A stretch of 64,000 nucleotides of DNA, from the NCBI GenBank assembly GCA_032158295.1, contig CM063248.1, positions 2,397,773-2,461,772 of the forward strand, given 5' to 3'. The position numbers were made by a program, and so were the translations under genes. This DNA is from Pycnopodia helianthoides. Lineage: Eukaryota; Echinodermata; Asteroidea; Forcipulatida; Asteriidae. Numbering within the stretch: position 1 is the stretch's first letter; each line of letters begins with the position of its first letter. Shown piece after piece: positions 22,501 to 37,800 of this stretch. The notes under the pieces are model-generated. The model was given only the letters and a program-made list of their open reading frames with translations. It searched no databases and was not told where the DNA came from.

Positions 22501-25500
22501 ATAAACCACAAGGGAAACTGACTGGGTAAGTTTAAAATCATTTGAAGAAAACAGATATGATGTATTCGTTTTGTCAACAAATCAGTATAAAACAGCACTA
22601 TTTACATTCATTCATTTATTCATTCATATAACATTTATTTCCATATCACAGAAAGACGAAAATACAGAAGTGCATGCAGGAAATAGACAATTATATTAAG
22701 TAAACTAACAAAAGAGGCATACAACATGGCCATATAATAAATAAGAACTTAAAGAGGAAGTGATATGGGGGCAAATCCCGGAAAGCAGAGCTTGAGGAGG
22801 GATGCCTTACATGACAGGAAGACAGACAAACAAGCGGACAACAAAAATACAAAAATGAGCCAAAAAAAATAAATGATTGTGTAGAGCAGGGGTTGGTAAA
22901 AAGAGAGAAATAAGACCAAGAATTAAAAAATTTAAGTGAGAATAAACGAAATAAGGTACATAATTAATGGGAAATTAGTTCTTATAGAACTTAGTGAAAA
23001 GACATAGCAAGGAAAACTTAGAAAAACGGCGAAATTGCAAACAAGAAATACTGGCACAAAATGAAAAAGAAAGCTATTGTTACATAATGAGAGACAAGTT
23101 CAAGCTTATAAGCACGCTTAAAGTAGCCCAAAGAGGGTTTTATTTTTAAAGATAAACATTTAAAGATAGACATTACAGAAAACATGTTGACGAAGGTAAG
23201 ACAACTCTGAGTCACCAACATGTCATACAGTCATTAAACATAAAAAACAATACAAACAACACCATTAAAAACAAACCCTAACAGAGATAAATCCATTTCA
23301 AATGAACCATTCGAAGTACGCAACAAAACATATCATTTTAGTACACAGCTTCTATTCTTTTGCGAGACAGAAGGGCAATTTGTCTCGTAGATAAAGAGGT
23401 CATGAATGGTGATTATGAACAACGCATGAGTACAAATTAAATTAACTGTATGATGCACCATTGTGCTGCGGTAAGACCGGCTGATTGATTTACTTGTAAA
23501 GGGCTATGGTTATTTTGATAACAATCTGGTACACTTGAGCAAGCCATTCTTAATCATATCCTTCGGTTTTTAAAGGCGTGACAATCTCGGATATGAACAA
23601 TTTGTTTTCGATAAATATATAATGAAACCAGTCCACGCAAATTGAACTTCAATAGATGTTCACGATCCCAGACAACATGGCTGCTGTCTGTATGTTTGAC
23701 CTTCCCCCACCATGCTAAAATCAGTTAGTTATTGGTCATAATGACATGGAATTAAAGGTGAAGTCAACTGAAATAATTGTAAGCGATGATGGTGATTTGA
23801 TGTCTCCTAGAATATTTTGCATGTTGAGAAAGACTTATGGGCCCGAGCGGGTGATATTTAAAAGCTCTCATACTCATATATTTTACAGGCAAATAAGGAA
23901 TTGTACACTTTTGGTAACAGCTCAAATCAGTGTCAACAATTTGTGTGATTCAACATATGCATGAGCAAACAAACCTGTGAAAGTTTGAGCACAATTGGTC
24001 ATCGAGCTCACGAGAAAATAATGAAAAGAGACCTTATGTGTTTTCTGTTTTTTCAAACATCAAGTTTTTATAACGCGTGATAAAAACTATTGTTTTACTA
24101 ATTTCCCAGAAACGATAGCATTTTAGGCAGAAATACTTTAAGGAACCCTTTCTACCATTACTTACTTTAAATCATGTAAGTTATGTGTGAATCTGTGAAC
24201 ATGTGTTTTTCGATCTTACCAATATTGTACATGGCCTTTTAAGCAGTGCTTGGTTTGGGCAGGGGTGTCACAAGCGTTGTGGATTTTGTTCGTGTTGTAC
24301 AAAAGTTCACCATTCTCGAACGGCAACTGTTGTCAATTTAGACGGCACGCTTTATTTCGACAGAGATCAAAGCATTTTAGGCATAAACGTGCTGCCCAAA
24401 ATGGGCAGTGGTCAACTGCCCTCCCGAATTCGGGCAAAACGGTGTTGTGAGTTTGGACACGTCAAAGAGGAAAAAGTAGACAGCAAAAACAATACAAACC
24501 AACAATAATAGCAACAACTGTTTAGCCGGCATTACAAATTGGTATAGCCACCCGCCCTTCTAGGGCCATTTTTTTTTACAACTGAGTGTCTTGCACATAA
24601 CTTTAACAAAAATCCATCTCGAGTCAATGCCTACGCATGCCCAGGAGCCCACATCCATACAAGCTTTGCTTCTTAATGGGGGGTCCCTTCCCAGTTTCAT
24701 AAATTGCCCATTCTTATTTGTCATTTGAGCCTTATCAAATTATTATTTTTTTTCTTTCTTCTAACTAACCATCATCATTATATTTGAGTTTGATACTGTG
24801 GTAATGAACTGAACTAAAACTGAACTGTGACCGAACGCACGAGTTCTATACGCCCATGCTTTCGAGGAATATTTCCCAAGACAATCGGAACCAATCAGTA
24901 CCCCAACTTTCCATCAATCGTTGATTTTCATCGATGGGAACCGTGTAATTATGCTTCGTATAACAATGCCAAATATTTGCCCTCTTGTAAACTTCCCAAT
25001 AAGAATGAAGACTCTGTCCCTTGGACATGTCACTTATTGATTTGAACACTAATCTCTCTGATCGAACCGAACCTGAAAACGCAAATGGTACAATGGAAAG
25101 AACTATAGCTCCACATTTTCAGGTAAGAATCATTTGTACCTCCTGATCGATAAGTATTGACTTCAAGAATCGATTCCCATACCGAAAGAGTTAGAGGAGT
25201 GTATATAGGTAAAGGAAGACATGAATAAGACGGGGCGAATCGAACTTTTAAACGTGTCTTTGTTAGAGTCAAAGAAATGACATTTCCCGATTATTTCCCG
25301 AAAAAATGTTTCCCGATCGTGTTCCTCTAAACGCATTTTGACAGATGATGCGGTTCCGAAACGAAGAAAAACATATAAACACTTTTGCATAAAATACATG
25401 TAACATGCCAAAATTGATTGTTCATGAATTATGAACGTTGGGATCCCGAAAGTAGTTCGTTTTTTTATTTTTAAATAGCTACCACTAACCATTTGCAGAT

Positions 25501-26309
25501 TGTTTTTTTCGTGCACTTTAAACGAAAGCTTATTATAGAACTTTCTCGAATCTACGAAAAAGGGCTATTTAGAATGTAAGAATAAATTGTCGGTTATCGG
25601 CTAAAAAATGGAACTTTATTGATGTGCTAGTCCCAAACCTATGAAAGCCGTTGGTGTAGCTATTAAGGATTCAGAAATTAAGAAATATGTTTAACAACAA
25701 AATGTTGCTCATGAATTTGAACTTGCGACCTGCAGATTTACGCCCAGGTAGTAGTTAATAAGCAGGACAGTTCTTTTCAGAAGTCTCCCGAATTCTGAAA
25801 ATCTACTCCGCAGTAGTAGAATAAATAGCAAAACAAGTTCTCTAAAGAACAAAATCTACACAGCAAGGTAGATATTTATACACATGGTGTTACCGCAAAC
25901 CGAATATATATTGATACCTCACCATGCAATGCCTCAAAACCCATATACGTGACGGTGCTCATATACAACTAACCAACAACTAGGATATCTAGCCCTCTTT
26001 TGCCGGTCTTCTTATGTCTTCCGGGCTTCTTATATGAATTCGTTTAGTAGTTAGTGGTAATAATTCAGAAAAACATTGCGCCCCTTACATAAAAATGATC
26101 AAAAGCGCATAACACATTTTAAAATGCACAGAATGGAAAAGAAAATGATAAAGAAACGAGACTGGCCACCAGGCCAGTATACCCAATCATAGTATGGGGA
26201 TACGTCTGTCCCGCCAACAGTGAACTAATACTTACTTATTACATAAACCTAACCCTGCTGGCATCGGTAATGGTTTTATATTTCAGGAGACCAAACCCTT
26301 CGTTTGTAA

Positions 26310-26347
<38 letters not shown>

Positions 26348-29300
26348 TCGATAAAATAAAATAAACTAACTGGCAAGGCAAACCCATGGAAGAAAAACAA
26401 ACAAAATGACAAAAAGACACAAAAGAACAAAACAATTTAAAATCACTTAAATGCGGCATTAAACAAAAAATTAATGTTTTTTATCTTACATTTAAAATAG
26501 GCTAGTTTCCGTCGCTACGTAGAACATTCCAAAAAATGTCACAAAAAAACCCTATCACCATACGTATAGGCAACATTTTACTATTTTGATAATCTGCGAA
26601 GGAGCCTTTATTAACTGACCTAAAATGATAAGCAGATTCTTCTTTCAAGAGGATAACAAGATCATGTCAGTACTTTGGAGAAAGGCCATGTATAGATTTG
26701 AAGGTCAACACAAGGATTTTAAAATTAATCCTGTATATACGAAACAGACAGCCGATGTAATTGACGAAGTATTGGTTCATTGTGCTCAAACCGGTGTGTG
26801 AAACAATTCTAGCTGCAGCAGTTTGTACCCTTTGTAATTTAGCTAATCATAACTTTGGTAGACCATACAAAAGGCTATTACAGTAATTGTCAAGACTACT
26901 GGTCACAAATGCATGAATTAGTGCAAAGAGAGTCAATGGAAGAAAGAAAAAAGCCACGGCTAGAGCAAGAGTTGATGTGGGTGTTCATAATAGTAAGCTC
27001 ACAATCAAACCATGACCCCCAAAAATGATGAACACATGTTGTAGGAAAATGTTTAGCGGCACCAATCACGATGGTGGAAATGTTTATTTTCGTGAACTGC
27101 TGCGTGGATCCACTGATCGAAAAAATACACCCTTAGCAACAGTAATCATGAGCCTGTCAAGTAACATCCATTGCCCGATGTCCCGGATGCAACTCTCCAT
27201 TACGGTTATACCGCAGGCATGACAAGATGTATATATCGTCAAGTCTAAAACGTAGATACAGCCGAGTCTCATCGGCATAAACAATGAACATCGGCAGAAT
27301 GATGCTCAATGGTGTCAGACAATTTAGTTGCATAGACAATCAATTATTCAGTAACATTTCATTTCAATGCTGTCATTCATTACAATAATGTTCAGTTATG
27401 TAGAAACTACACAAACAATACATTAGAATGTGATTTGATTACATTAGGTCCCCAGTGATTCAATAAATAAGCAGCAAATTAATGACAGCATTTAGATAAA
27501 AGGTTAAGCGAGACGCTTTTGTTCCTTAACCTATGGACAGACAAACATACAGCCAAGGTACCGTAAACATGGACATATGACAAAATGAAGCAGACAGGAC
27601 AAAATGTGAGACAAGGCCGACATGTAGCGTACAAATAACACCTTTAGTTTATGAATATGAGTCAAGGAACCGAGCTCTGAAGTTTTCAACAAAGACAGCT
27701 AGAGAGAGAGGGTGATGATTTATGGGAATCCTCTAGACTATAATTCCAGTATGAGAATGGTCCTATGCAGGACCCTTGAGGAACACCCGCAGTTGATGTC
27801 GAGCTTTTCTGATATTAAGGTACTTTGAATAAATACACGTTGACTTCTATCAGACGAAATAAGGCGAAGACCTTTCGGGGCCATGCCAGTGATTCCGATT
27901 TGCAGACATTTCGTGCATCAACAGTATCGAACGCTGCACTTAGGTCTAGAAAATCGAGCAGAATAATATGCTAGGAATTCATCCTCATTAGTAAATCATT
28001 CTTGAACTTTTAGAAGAGCAGTCTCTGAACTGTGATGCTCCCCGTAGGATGAGTAAAAAACCGGAAACCTGGAATGTTTTGACACGTGACAATAAAGTTG
28101 GTCACAAACAGCCCTCTCATGCAGTTGTATTTAGAAATAAAGGTTAAGTTACTAATTGGTCGGTAGTTTTCCAATTTCATTTCGAGGTCATCCTTGTTTT
28201 TTAATGAAGGGCATATCAGAGCTTATCTCTTCAGTCGACAAGAATTGTGCCAGATACTAAAGATGGATTTATAAATTTACTAAGCGCCGGAAGCAAAAAC
28301 GTCAAGGCACTCACCCGCAAGGGTTAGGCATATGATCCAGAGGCCACGATCTCTGTGCAGAATTGACAACAAGCTGTTTTTTTACCTTTGACTCGGTTAA
28401 TTAATGTTGTGAACTTATCAAACAATATGCCACAGGACAGTGTCTCAGGTGTGAAACAGACTGTTATATCGACTGTGGCTGAAGCTTCTAAGTAATAAAG
28501 TTAAGCATAAACGTCTTCTTTGCAAAAAAAAAAAAATACCCGCATCATTTGCAAGAGGCACTTCATCTTTGAAAGGTGGAAAGAGGACATTGTCACAATG
28601 ACAAAGCAGCTTTTTTAAGATGCTCTAAATAATGACCTCTGGTTACAACTAATACTTGCGATAAAGTCTTTGTAAAAATTGCATCGAAGCCTTGTTAAGA
28701 ACATCGATGACCTTATTTTCTTTTTAATCTTGTAATCTGGGGTTGAACGAAGAAATCTTATAATCTGATGGATCAGAGGCCATGTTAGTTCGTCGCCAGT
28801 TCTTTTCTGCACGTCTCCTTATCCTTAAGGCAGAGTTGATTTCTTGATTAAACCAACGGTGGCCGCCTAAGCCCCTCCAATCCCTGCGGAGCGCCCGTGC
28901 ACAAGCCTCTAGATGAGACTAAGTCACTTTTCGAGTAATCAATGTAAATGAACTTAATATCCCTGTGAACAATCTGTTTAAAAGGAAGAGAAGACTTTGT
29001 TATGTTTCAATTTGCAAGTAGCAGAAAAAATGATCGGAGAAAATATGGTTTGGTGTCGGTGGCCTGATGAGATTTATCCCTGACTTGCGTTTAATAACAA
29101 GATCTAGTATGCGACCCATCTCGTGTGTAGGCTTGTTAGCATGTTGCTGCAGCTCATTGAATTCAAGAAGTGCTGAAAACCCGCTCAGGCGCTTGGATCA
29201 CCATTCTGTCACCAAGGATGATAAAATCTCCAGTTATTAAAACTGGTTCAGGTGATGAAACAATGGATTCAAAACAATCAGCAAAATCGGTAATAAATCG

Positions 29301-31809
29301 ATTAAACCGTTCGGGGTGGGCTTAACTGAGTATGATGACAAGTCGAGATTTGAAATATTTAATCCCAACAGACCATTCTGAAAGCTCAGATGAATCGACT
29401 GCATGCACCCCAAGCAGATTTTCTTGACATGCTAATGATCACGAAACAGAAAGGCAGTGCCTTTTATTTATACCGAGGACGATTCAATAATCTAAAATTA
29501 GACGGAGCTGCTTCAACCTTGTGGGCAGCATCTTTATCTGTAATTTTAGTCTCTGGGAGAGCAAACACATCAGCCTTGCTATAGACTGTGGATACGTTGA
29601 CCTCGAGAGCGTACGAGTTTTCGCGAGATTCTGGACTTCCGGGCACCTCGAACAGCAGCTACAGCGTGTATTGTGGCAATTGTTTTGTAAAAAGAACTTG
29701 AACTGTGATGTTTTTTTAAAATCAATTTCATTTATTGCATATGGTTTGAATAAAAAAAATACTTGATTTAGAAATTGTAAGTTGTAAACAGTTTCACAAA
29801 TCTTGGAAACATATATAATATATATACATTTTAAGCTGACCTTAATTTATTTTCTGTTTCACGTTGGACCATAAAGAACATGCAACAAAAGGCAATCGTC
29901 GCGACCCTGGACGTACACGCATGCAAACTCGAGCAAGCTGCTACATCTAGTAGTAGTATGGTACCTAAACCGCGCGAAACTAGGACGTCGTTGTACCGGC
30001 CAACGTCACGTAAAATCCATGCAACACAAGGTCTGTTTTTTGCGCTTAGAAACAAGCAATTATATTCCTATTTAAAATATTACCTAGCTGCAGTTATAGT
30101 AAAGTCGACATTGCTTGCGTAACACAGTCGGCGTAAATTTGCAATTTGACACTGTGTGCAGGACGTTGGGGTCGAACAATATTCATTTTTCTCAAGAGTT
30201 TTCAGATTTTTAAATTAGTTATATTTATTATAAATGTAATCATTACACCAATATGTTTTTTGAGGTGGACAACAGTGATATGACAAAAATTTAAAAAAAT
30301 CACACAAAATGTCACCCGCGTTAATCTCCCATAGCTGACGGCTCAGAGGTGCCCGTAAACTCGATGGTGACACTATCGTAGCGAGACTTACATCTATTAT
30401 TGCATAAACAAGAATCAGCTGTCTTATTTTTGTTTAAAGGAACATTACAGAATTGGTTTTTGCTAACAAAACAGTTGCTGGCAGTGTAAGCACTTTATGT
30501 AATCCACCATATACATAAACTGACAAACCTGTAGAAATTTGAGATCGATCGGCCATCTGGGTCACGAGAAAATAGTGAAAAACCGATTACACATTTGCAT
30601 GAAATCATATAGGTTCAACAAATGAATAAAACGCTCACTGAGCGATAAACTCCAATCGGAAAATTAGTTTATTCATTTCTCATCAAACATGGCATTTCAG
30701 ACAGAAAAATTTCAAGGGACGTTTTCTACTATCATCATCATTAGACCGTGTAAGTTTTATGTAAATCTGTGATCAAAAAGTATATTTTACAATTACCAAT
30801 TCTGTAATGTTCCTTTATGGTGTCTCATAAGCAGCAACGTCTTAGCAGATCGCAGTTGAATAGACAGGATTTACCACAAAGTGTTTAAGGAGCAGGGCCC
30901 GATTTCATGGAGCTGCTTAAGCAGAAAATAATGCTTAACAATTTTCTGCTAAGCAGAAACCAGCAGGGTACCAGTCATGAACTGTACGTGTGACATGGCA
31001 GTTTGGCCGGTAACCTTATTCTGATTAGCACAATTTTGTTGTGCTTATCTACTTTTCGTGCTTAAAGCAGCTCTATGAAGTTGGGCCCTGGAGTACGGTT
31101 TTTCTAAACTTAAACTATTATGAACGCAGCCCAGCCGTTGACCAATTTGAACAGGAATTTTAACACATAAAGTTATACAGTGATCCGCTCTTCTTCTTCT
31201 GAACCGAAAAATTCCATTCGCTCTTAAAATCGAAAGCAATCCAAGCTGAATAGAGCGATAAGAATTCTCACGGGTGATAAACAGCTGACTACGGGAGTAC
31301 ATTCTAGTATGTATTTGAAAGCGAGTTTTCTGTATTCATATAAAATTGCGACCCGTCGTTGCTAGTGCATCCAGTACTGTGAGGACGTGGGTTAACGGAA
31401 ATAGCTATCAATAGTGTAATATCCTGTGGAGGGTCATGACCAGGTATCACTACAGTAGTTTTGACCATGTTTGGACCGTTTTGACTAATGGAACTTTTGA
31501 TAAATTGAATCCAGTACGGCATGTTACCCCCGCGACAGGGTGTAATTGATACAACAAAGTTAGTCAGGCACATGTACAGGTTTTGAAGATACAAAATACT
31601 CATTTCTGGTAGTCTCAGCATCAGCGAAGAATTGACCCAGTTGCGACGTGTGAGTGTGTGTTGAAAAGGCAGGTGTTAAAACACCAACAGACGGGCACAG
31701 GGGCAGGTAGCAACAGCCATGGTGAATACAAATTACAAAACAGTGCACTCGATCAGGGATAAAAGACATAAACTAAAAACTGTGCGTACCGAAACCCCCC
31801 CCCCAAAAA

Positions 31810-31851
<42 letters not shown>

Positions 31852-34800
31852 AAACCACCACCACCACCACCACCACCACATTAACAACAACAACAACAGC
31901 AGCAGCATCAGTGGCAGCAACAACAACAACAAAAACAACAACAACAAAAAGCAAAAACAAAAACACATATACAAACAAACAAAAGCACACACTAAAAGAA
32001 GCACAGAAAGCTTACCGAACACGTCAACACCAAATCAAAAGTCAATGGCAAAAACTGAACATAGATAAAGGATAAAATATGCAAAAATACTGGCAGAGAA
32101 AAAACTAAAGGTGGCAGCTGCAGAACAGCGCCCTCAGTTACATTTTTAGATCATCACCTTCCGAACATAAGTTTATTACGCCAGTTAGTAAAAGTAGTTA
32201 TCAATAACCGTACTTAAACAATATTTTACATTCACCATCTGTTAATTTAATCATTGTTTTAGGTGACCCTCTTCCAGTTAATATCAGCATGTATGTCTAC
32301 AGTTTGGGACCCGTATCGGAAGCCCGGATGGTAAGAGAAAAACTGTTCTTGTTAATTGCTACAATTGCTACAAATCACTATTGGCAATACTGACAATTCA
32401 TCTTAAGATGTTTTTTGTTCGTTTGTTTGTGCTTTGTGAAATTCGTAAACAAAGGCATAGGGGTAAAGTAATTACGACAGCTGAACAGAAAAGTGAAACT
32501 TTTTCCCGTTTGTTTGCGTTGATGTAAGGATAGACAATGCAAAGAATGGAAAAAAGGAATTGGTTATTGAACAATTAATTAGCTATTTAAACTAATTAGT
32601 AATTTTCTGGGTTCAGCAACTGTCTACCTGCAGGGTAAACCTTTTATAGTCACACAGTACCCACCGTGAACAGACATATTCTGCTGCTCACGGGACACGA
32701 ACCAATGACACATAAAATGAAGTCCGGGGCCTAATTCCATAGAATAATTTATAAAAAAAAAATATTGCCAAAAAAGTGTACTCCTTTGTGTGCTTGGAAT
32801 CTCAGGGCTTCTTTGGATGATTTTATTTTGGTATGGGGTTGAACAAAGCAAAATTGACTAGAGCAGGATTTCAACCAACGACCTCCGGATAAACTTACCG
32901 GCGCTCTACCAACTGAGCTATTTAGCCCTATGTTGGCGATCTCCCTATTTTGTCAATATCTTTGTTCGGGGTGCCAGTCAGAAGCCATGCAACCGTTAAC
33001 TGCCTTGTAGCCAGGGATCACACCCAAGTTTACGATACAACCTGGGAAGCAGCAGCAACGTTATCACCTTGAGGGGATGCGACTTTTTTTTAATTTAAAT
33101 GTCAAGTAATGAACCACAAGGGAAACTGACTGGGTGAATTTCAAATAGTATCGGGTTGAACAAAGAAAATTTGACTAGAGCGGGATTTTATTTTTAAATT
33201 TTTTTCTCATTAATTTTTGTATATGATTATTTTTATTTGTTTAGGGGGTCCTTTTGTACAAAAGGAATATAGTGTGTTAAAGTATGGGAACATTGGGGGA
33301 TACTCTCTGCACCATATCGGGTGTGGTAAAACGAGCTTCCGTTACGCAAAACAAAACAAGCAGGATACCAGTTACATTTTGCACATTTGACCTATTGTTT
33401 TGGCTGGTAACCTTAATCCGTAAGCATAAAGGCTCTACTTTGTCTGGCCGGCTGCTTTTTTCCTGATGTTCAGCTATTAAAGTAACTGTACACGGATTGT
33501 GCCAGGGTTCATTCTAACTAATTTCAATGTTTTTGTTTTCTGAACTTCAGATAATTATACATAGAAAACCTTGGAGAGCAAAACATATTTTTAAATTCTA
33601 AATTTACATGCAAGTTGAATAAATACAACTATTGTAAAATAACCAACCGATAATTTCCATCACTACCCGGTCCATGTTTTGAGTTTGATCTTCTTCCCCA
33701 AATCTATTTTTAAAGCATAAAAAACCCGAACAATTTACTCAAAAGCCACGTTTAGGAGACATAGTTTTCAAGTACAGTGATTACATTTTTGCCTCTGCTA
33801 TGTCCAGCAATATACCATGGACCTGTACTTCCGTCAACTGTGGACCGACGAGCGGCTGAAATTTCCGGGCGACATCGTCGACGAGCTCTCGCTCAACTCC
33901 GAGATGGTGGACCGCCTCTGGGTACCAGACACGTACTTTGTCAATGAGAAATCGGCGAAGTTCCACGACGTCATCTATAAGAACACACTGATCAGAATCA
34001 GGCAGAATGGAGATATATTGTACAGCACCAGGTAATATTAGATGAATGATTTAAAGGCCCTGTACACTATTGGTAAGATCGAAAACACAAATGTTCACAG
34101 ATTCACACATAACTTTAATACATGATTTAAAGTAAGTAATGGTAGAAAGGGTTCCTTAAAATATTTCTGCCTAAAATGCTATCGTTTCTAAGAAATAAGT
34201 AAAACAATAGTTTTTATCACGCGCAATAATAAACTCGATGTTTGAAAAACAGAAAACACATAAGGTCTCTTTTCACTATTTTCTCGTGACGTCGATGACC
34301 AATTGAGCTCAAATTTTCACAGGTTTGTTATTTCATGTATGTGGTTGATTACACAAAACATGAAAACTGTCTGTGATTATTTTGTCAGCTCTACCAATCC
34401 TGTATAATACCTTTAAAGGCAAAGTATACAAATTTGGTTTTTGGGACCGTTTGATTGCTTTATCCTAAATATATGTATATATATATACAAGGCTGTCACT
34501 CGCTAACGAGTAAATATATGTAGATATATACAATAAGACTAACCTGTGAAAAATTCATTTCGCGTTTCGGTCGCGTTTTTTAAATATCGCCAAAATCCGC
34601 AGCGAATAATGCCCACGCATAAAGAATAATCCCTAATAGGAATACACGATCTGTGAAACGTTTCTGACAGAAACGATTCTCAGATTTAAACTTTGGGGGA
34701 TAAAAACTGACATATGTTTCCACATCCACATTATTTTGAATTGAAATATTTCTCAAAAATGCTTTATACTATCGAAAGTTGCTGTACTTCTATCCAAGTC

Positions 34801-37800
34801 AGTTTTTATTGTCAATTATTTTTAGAGTGATTACAAATCGTGTACCTTCCCTTTAAGGGTGTGTGTTTGTGAACCAACTTTGAGGGGATTGAACAATATT
34901 GGAAAGTATCCATAGGCCCCCCCCCCCCACCCCTCTTCTCTCTAGCCAATAAATACCTAATTTGAGGGAAAGACTACATAAGTGGCATGGCATGTTTTTT
35001 TGACGAAAGGGCGGATTTTGACAAATCAGATTATGGTGTTTCAAAATGAAAAGCATAAAATGCTGTCGCATATGCCAAGGACGATTTTCTAAAATGCGCG
35101 TGCAAATTGTCTGTGCATGACTGATGGACTGGAATTAATGTCAAGATCCCTGCCGCAATGTTATTTTAGTTTTTATTTAAAGGTCTAATTTTTGCAGGTT
35201 TTTTTCCAAAAGTTTACATGAAATTTGTTAAACAAAGATTTGTATGGATTCGAGAAGGTTCTAAGCTTTCCTTTAATGTTGTTATACAGGATTTGTAAGG
35301 ATAAAAAAAGCACAAGTGTATAATTTTAGTCCTGAAAGCTTACTGATTATGAAGTTTATACTAACACCTTTTTTTCTGAGAAATATTTCCCTCTGAAATT
35401 AAGACATATCAGAAAAAGGGCAACAGATGATTTCGGTTGTTACAACCAAAGTGATGGACGATGTGCTAACATGCAGAAAATGATGCATGGTTTTCACTAT
35501 TTTCTCCTGACTCACGCAAAAATAACGATTAAGCCCAATCTTTCACAGGTTTGTTATTTCATGTATATGGATGATCATACAACACATAAACACTGTCTGT
35601 GACCTTTTTGTCAGCTCTACCAATCCTCCATAATAACTTAATGGTTTTGAACAAAATTTTCGAAAATGACATGTGGTGGTACGAAGTATTGCACGAAGGA
35701 ACAACTGCAAATGGTAGTTTACGGGGCCCCAAAAAGACATGATATATGTTTTAATATTTTTTGTTTACTGTCAAATGTTTTGTTCACTTAAAGAAAACAA
35801 AATCCTCTCTCAATTTTTTTTTAAACTTAGGCCTACCGATTTTTTATTTTTTTTTCTAATTTTTATTTATTTATTTGTTTTCACTGCTCAAGAATTTTTT
35901 TTTTTCAGTCACCTTTTTTCTTCTTTTTTTTTTTTACCTCTCAACTTGTTTGTATTCTTTTCATGTCTCTTGAGGTTCGATACCGTAGTTCCTAAAAGGC
36001 AATTTTATTTTTGTTACCTCTTGTTTTTTCCTCATTTATTTATTTTTTTGTACTTATGTCCCTATTGTTCTCATGTCCCTTCGTAGTTGCTAGAGTTGCA
36101 TGGCCGAGGTGTTTTTTTTAAAGACATGTGTTCTTTCAAAACGAAATACATGCAAAACTTTTGCTTATGGCACCAACCACGCACAAAAAAATCATGTAAC
36201 TTTTAAATGTTTTTGTACTTGGCTCAATGTGAGTTAATGTCGTGATCCCGACAATAATTCATTTTGAGTTTTAAATGGAAGCTTATACCTTTCTAGACAC
36301 TATTTTTATGAAAAATGTGAATTTAAAAATACCGTAATTTTCGAACTTTAAGCTACCCGGAAAATAAGCCGCAGCATTGGAACAATTCTGGGAAAAAAAT
36401 GTTCGGAGGGCAGTCTATAAGCCCGCCCAGAATATAAGCGCCTTAGAAAAAATGCCCGATTTTCATATCACGGCACATAAAATAGGGTTTAAAGTACATG
36501 GACATGCGGTACTTAAAGGAACATTACAGAATTGGTAAGAAAACAACTTGTAAAATATACTTTTTGATCACAGATTTACATAAAACTTACACGGTCTAAT
36601 GATGATGCTAGTAGAAAACATCCCTTGAAATATTTCTGTCTGAAATGCCATATTTGATGAGAAATGAATAAACTGATTTCCAGATTGGAGTTCATCGCTC
36701 AGTGAGCGTTTTATTCATTTGTTGATTCTACTATGATTTCATGCAAATGTGTGATCGGGTTTTCACTATTTTCTCGTGACCCAGATGGCCGATCGATCTC
36801 AAACTTCTACAGGTTTGTCAGTTTATGGGTGACTGCTCTATATTCCGACACCCCTATGTTCCGACACCCCTATGTTCCGACACCCCTATGTACCGACACC
36901 CCTATATTCCAACACCCCTATGTTCCAACACCCCTATGTTCCGACACCCCTATGTTCCGACACCCCTATATTCCGACACCCCTATATTCCGACAGCTCAA
37001 ACTCCCCTATGTTCCGACACCCCTATGTTCCGACAACCTGCACCAACATTTTGTGCTAGCTATTTTCGAGAAAAGCTGTTCGACTTAAGGAAACTACATC
37101 ACATTTAATTCATAATCTTAGTCAATCTGATGCCGTACGTCCTCAGAAAAGTTTAATTCACATTAAGGACGATGGATGGACACTATTAGTAATTGTCAAA
37201 GACAAGTCTACTTTGCAGTTAAGACAAAACACAGGATTCAAATGAAATGTAATCAACATGGAAACGCATACAAGCGCAGCTTGCTCGGGGCTCACGTTTA
37301 TGAATGGACAAATTAATGTGCGACTCGATGATCTTGGTGTGATTCCATCACTTCAGAACAAGTAAAGTACAAATTCAACTTGTGAATGGTAAAGGTGCAC
37401 TAAAGTAAAATGACTGAATCACGAACGACAAAGTGCGGCAACTAAAACGAATTGGTGACAAACGTCGAATTTATTGAAATAGTTTACCACACTTAAAGTA
37501 ATTCCAAATGGCGAGGCGGGGAAACATTTCCTTACAAAGAGTCATTTGACATGATGGAAATTAGAGCTGTGACGCTCAAGTAATGACAAATGGTGTATAT
37601 GGTGGATTACATAAAGTGCTTACACGGCCAGCAACTGTTTTGTTAGCAAAAACCAATTCTGTAATGTTCCTTTAAACAGCGGTTCAAAGAACCGTGTCAC
37701 TGCGCGATGCAGAAACAGAGATAGTCTGGTCCTTTAACTGTCCACACGACAACACACACTATCTCGTCAGACATGTTAAACTTCCGTTGAGAATATTGTA

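Larger units (their letters stand above)
21707..32262 (+). other. Cys-loop intron 2
   Basis: The largest intron, 10.6 kb. It holds elements B2 (21859-22225) and C3 (23893-24242), a LINE 3' tail (22600-23220), a (TA)n tract near 26310-26342, the minus-strand LINE remnant (26480-29660), element A4 (30434-30817), an E foldback (30893-31091) and a (CAA)n/(CAC)n tract (31803-31970). The ORFs in it are short or low-complexity, and none is supported as an exon. Confidence 0.75.

Noticed and set aside
24203..24508. 101-codon ORF after element C3
   Set aside because: It begins inside the transposon, and no family resemblance or splice logic supports it.
31719..32075. Thr-rich ORF and Val/Leu-rich antisense ORFs
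   Set aside because: Entirely produced by the CAA/CAC microsatellite.
36839..37035. Possible CRISPR-like array
   Set aside because: Units are directly adjacent with no spacers, and the DNA is clearly from an animal nucleus.
36733..37108. Repetitive protein with HPYVPTPL units in three frames
   Set aside because: A 16-bp DNA repeat keeps all frames open. There is no start context, splice phase or conservation.
37170..37260. Further B-type TTAA element
   Set aside because: Only a fragment (GGACACTATTAGTAATTGTC) matches. Ends and core are missing.
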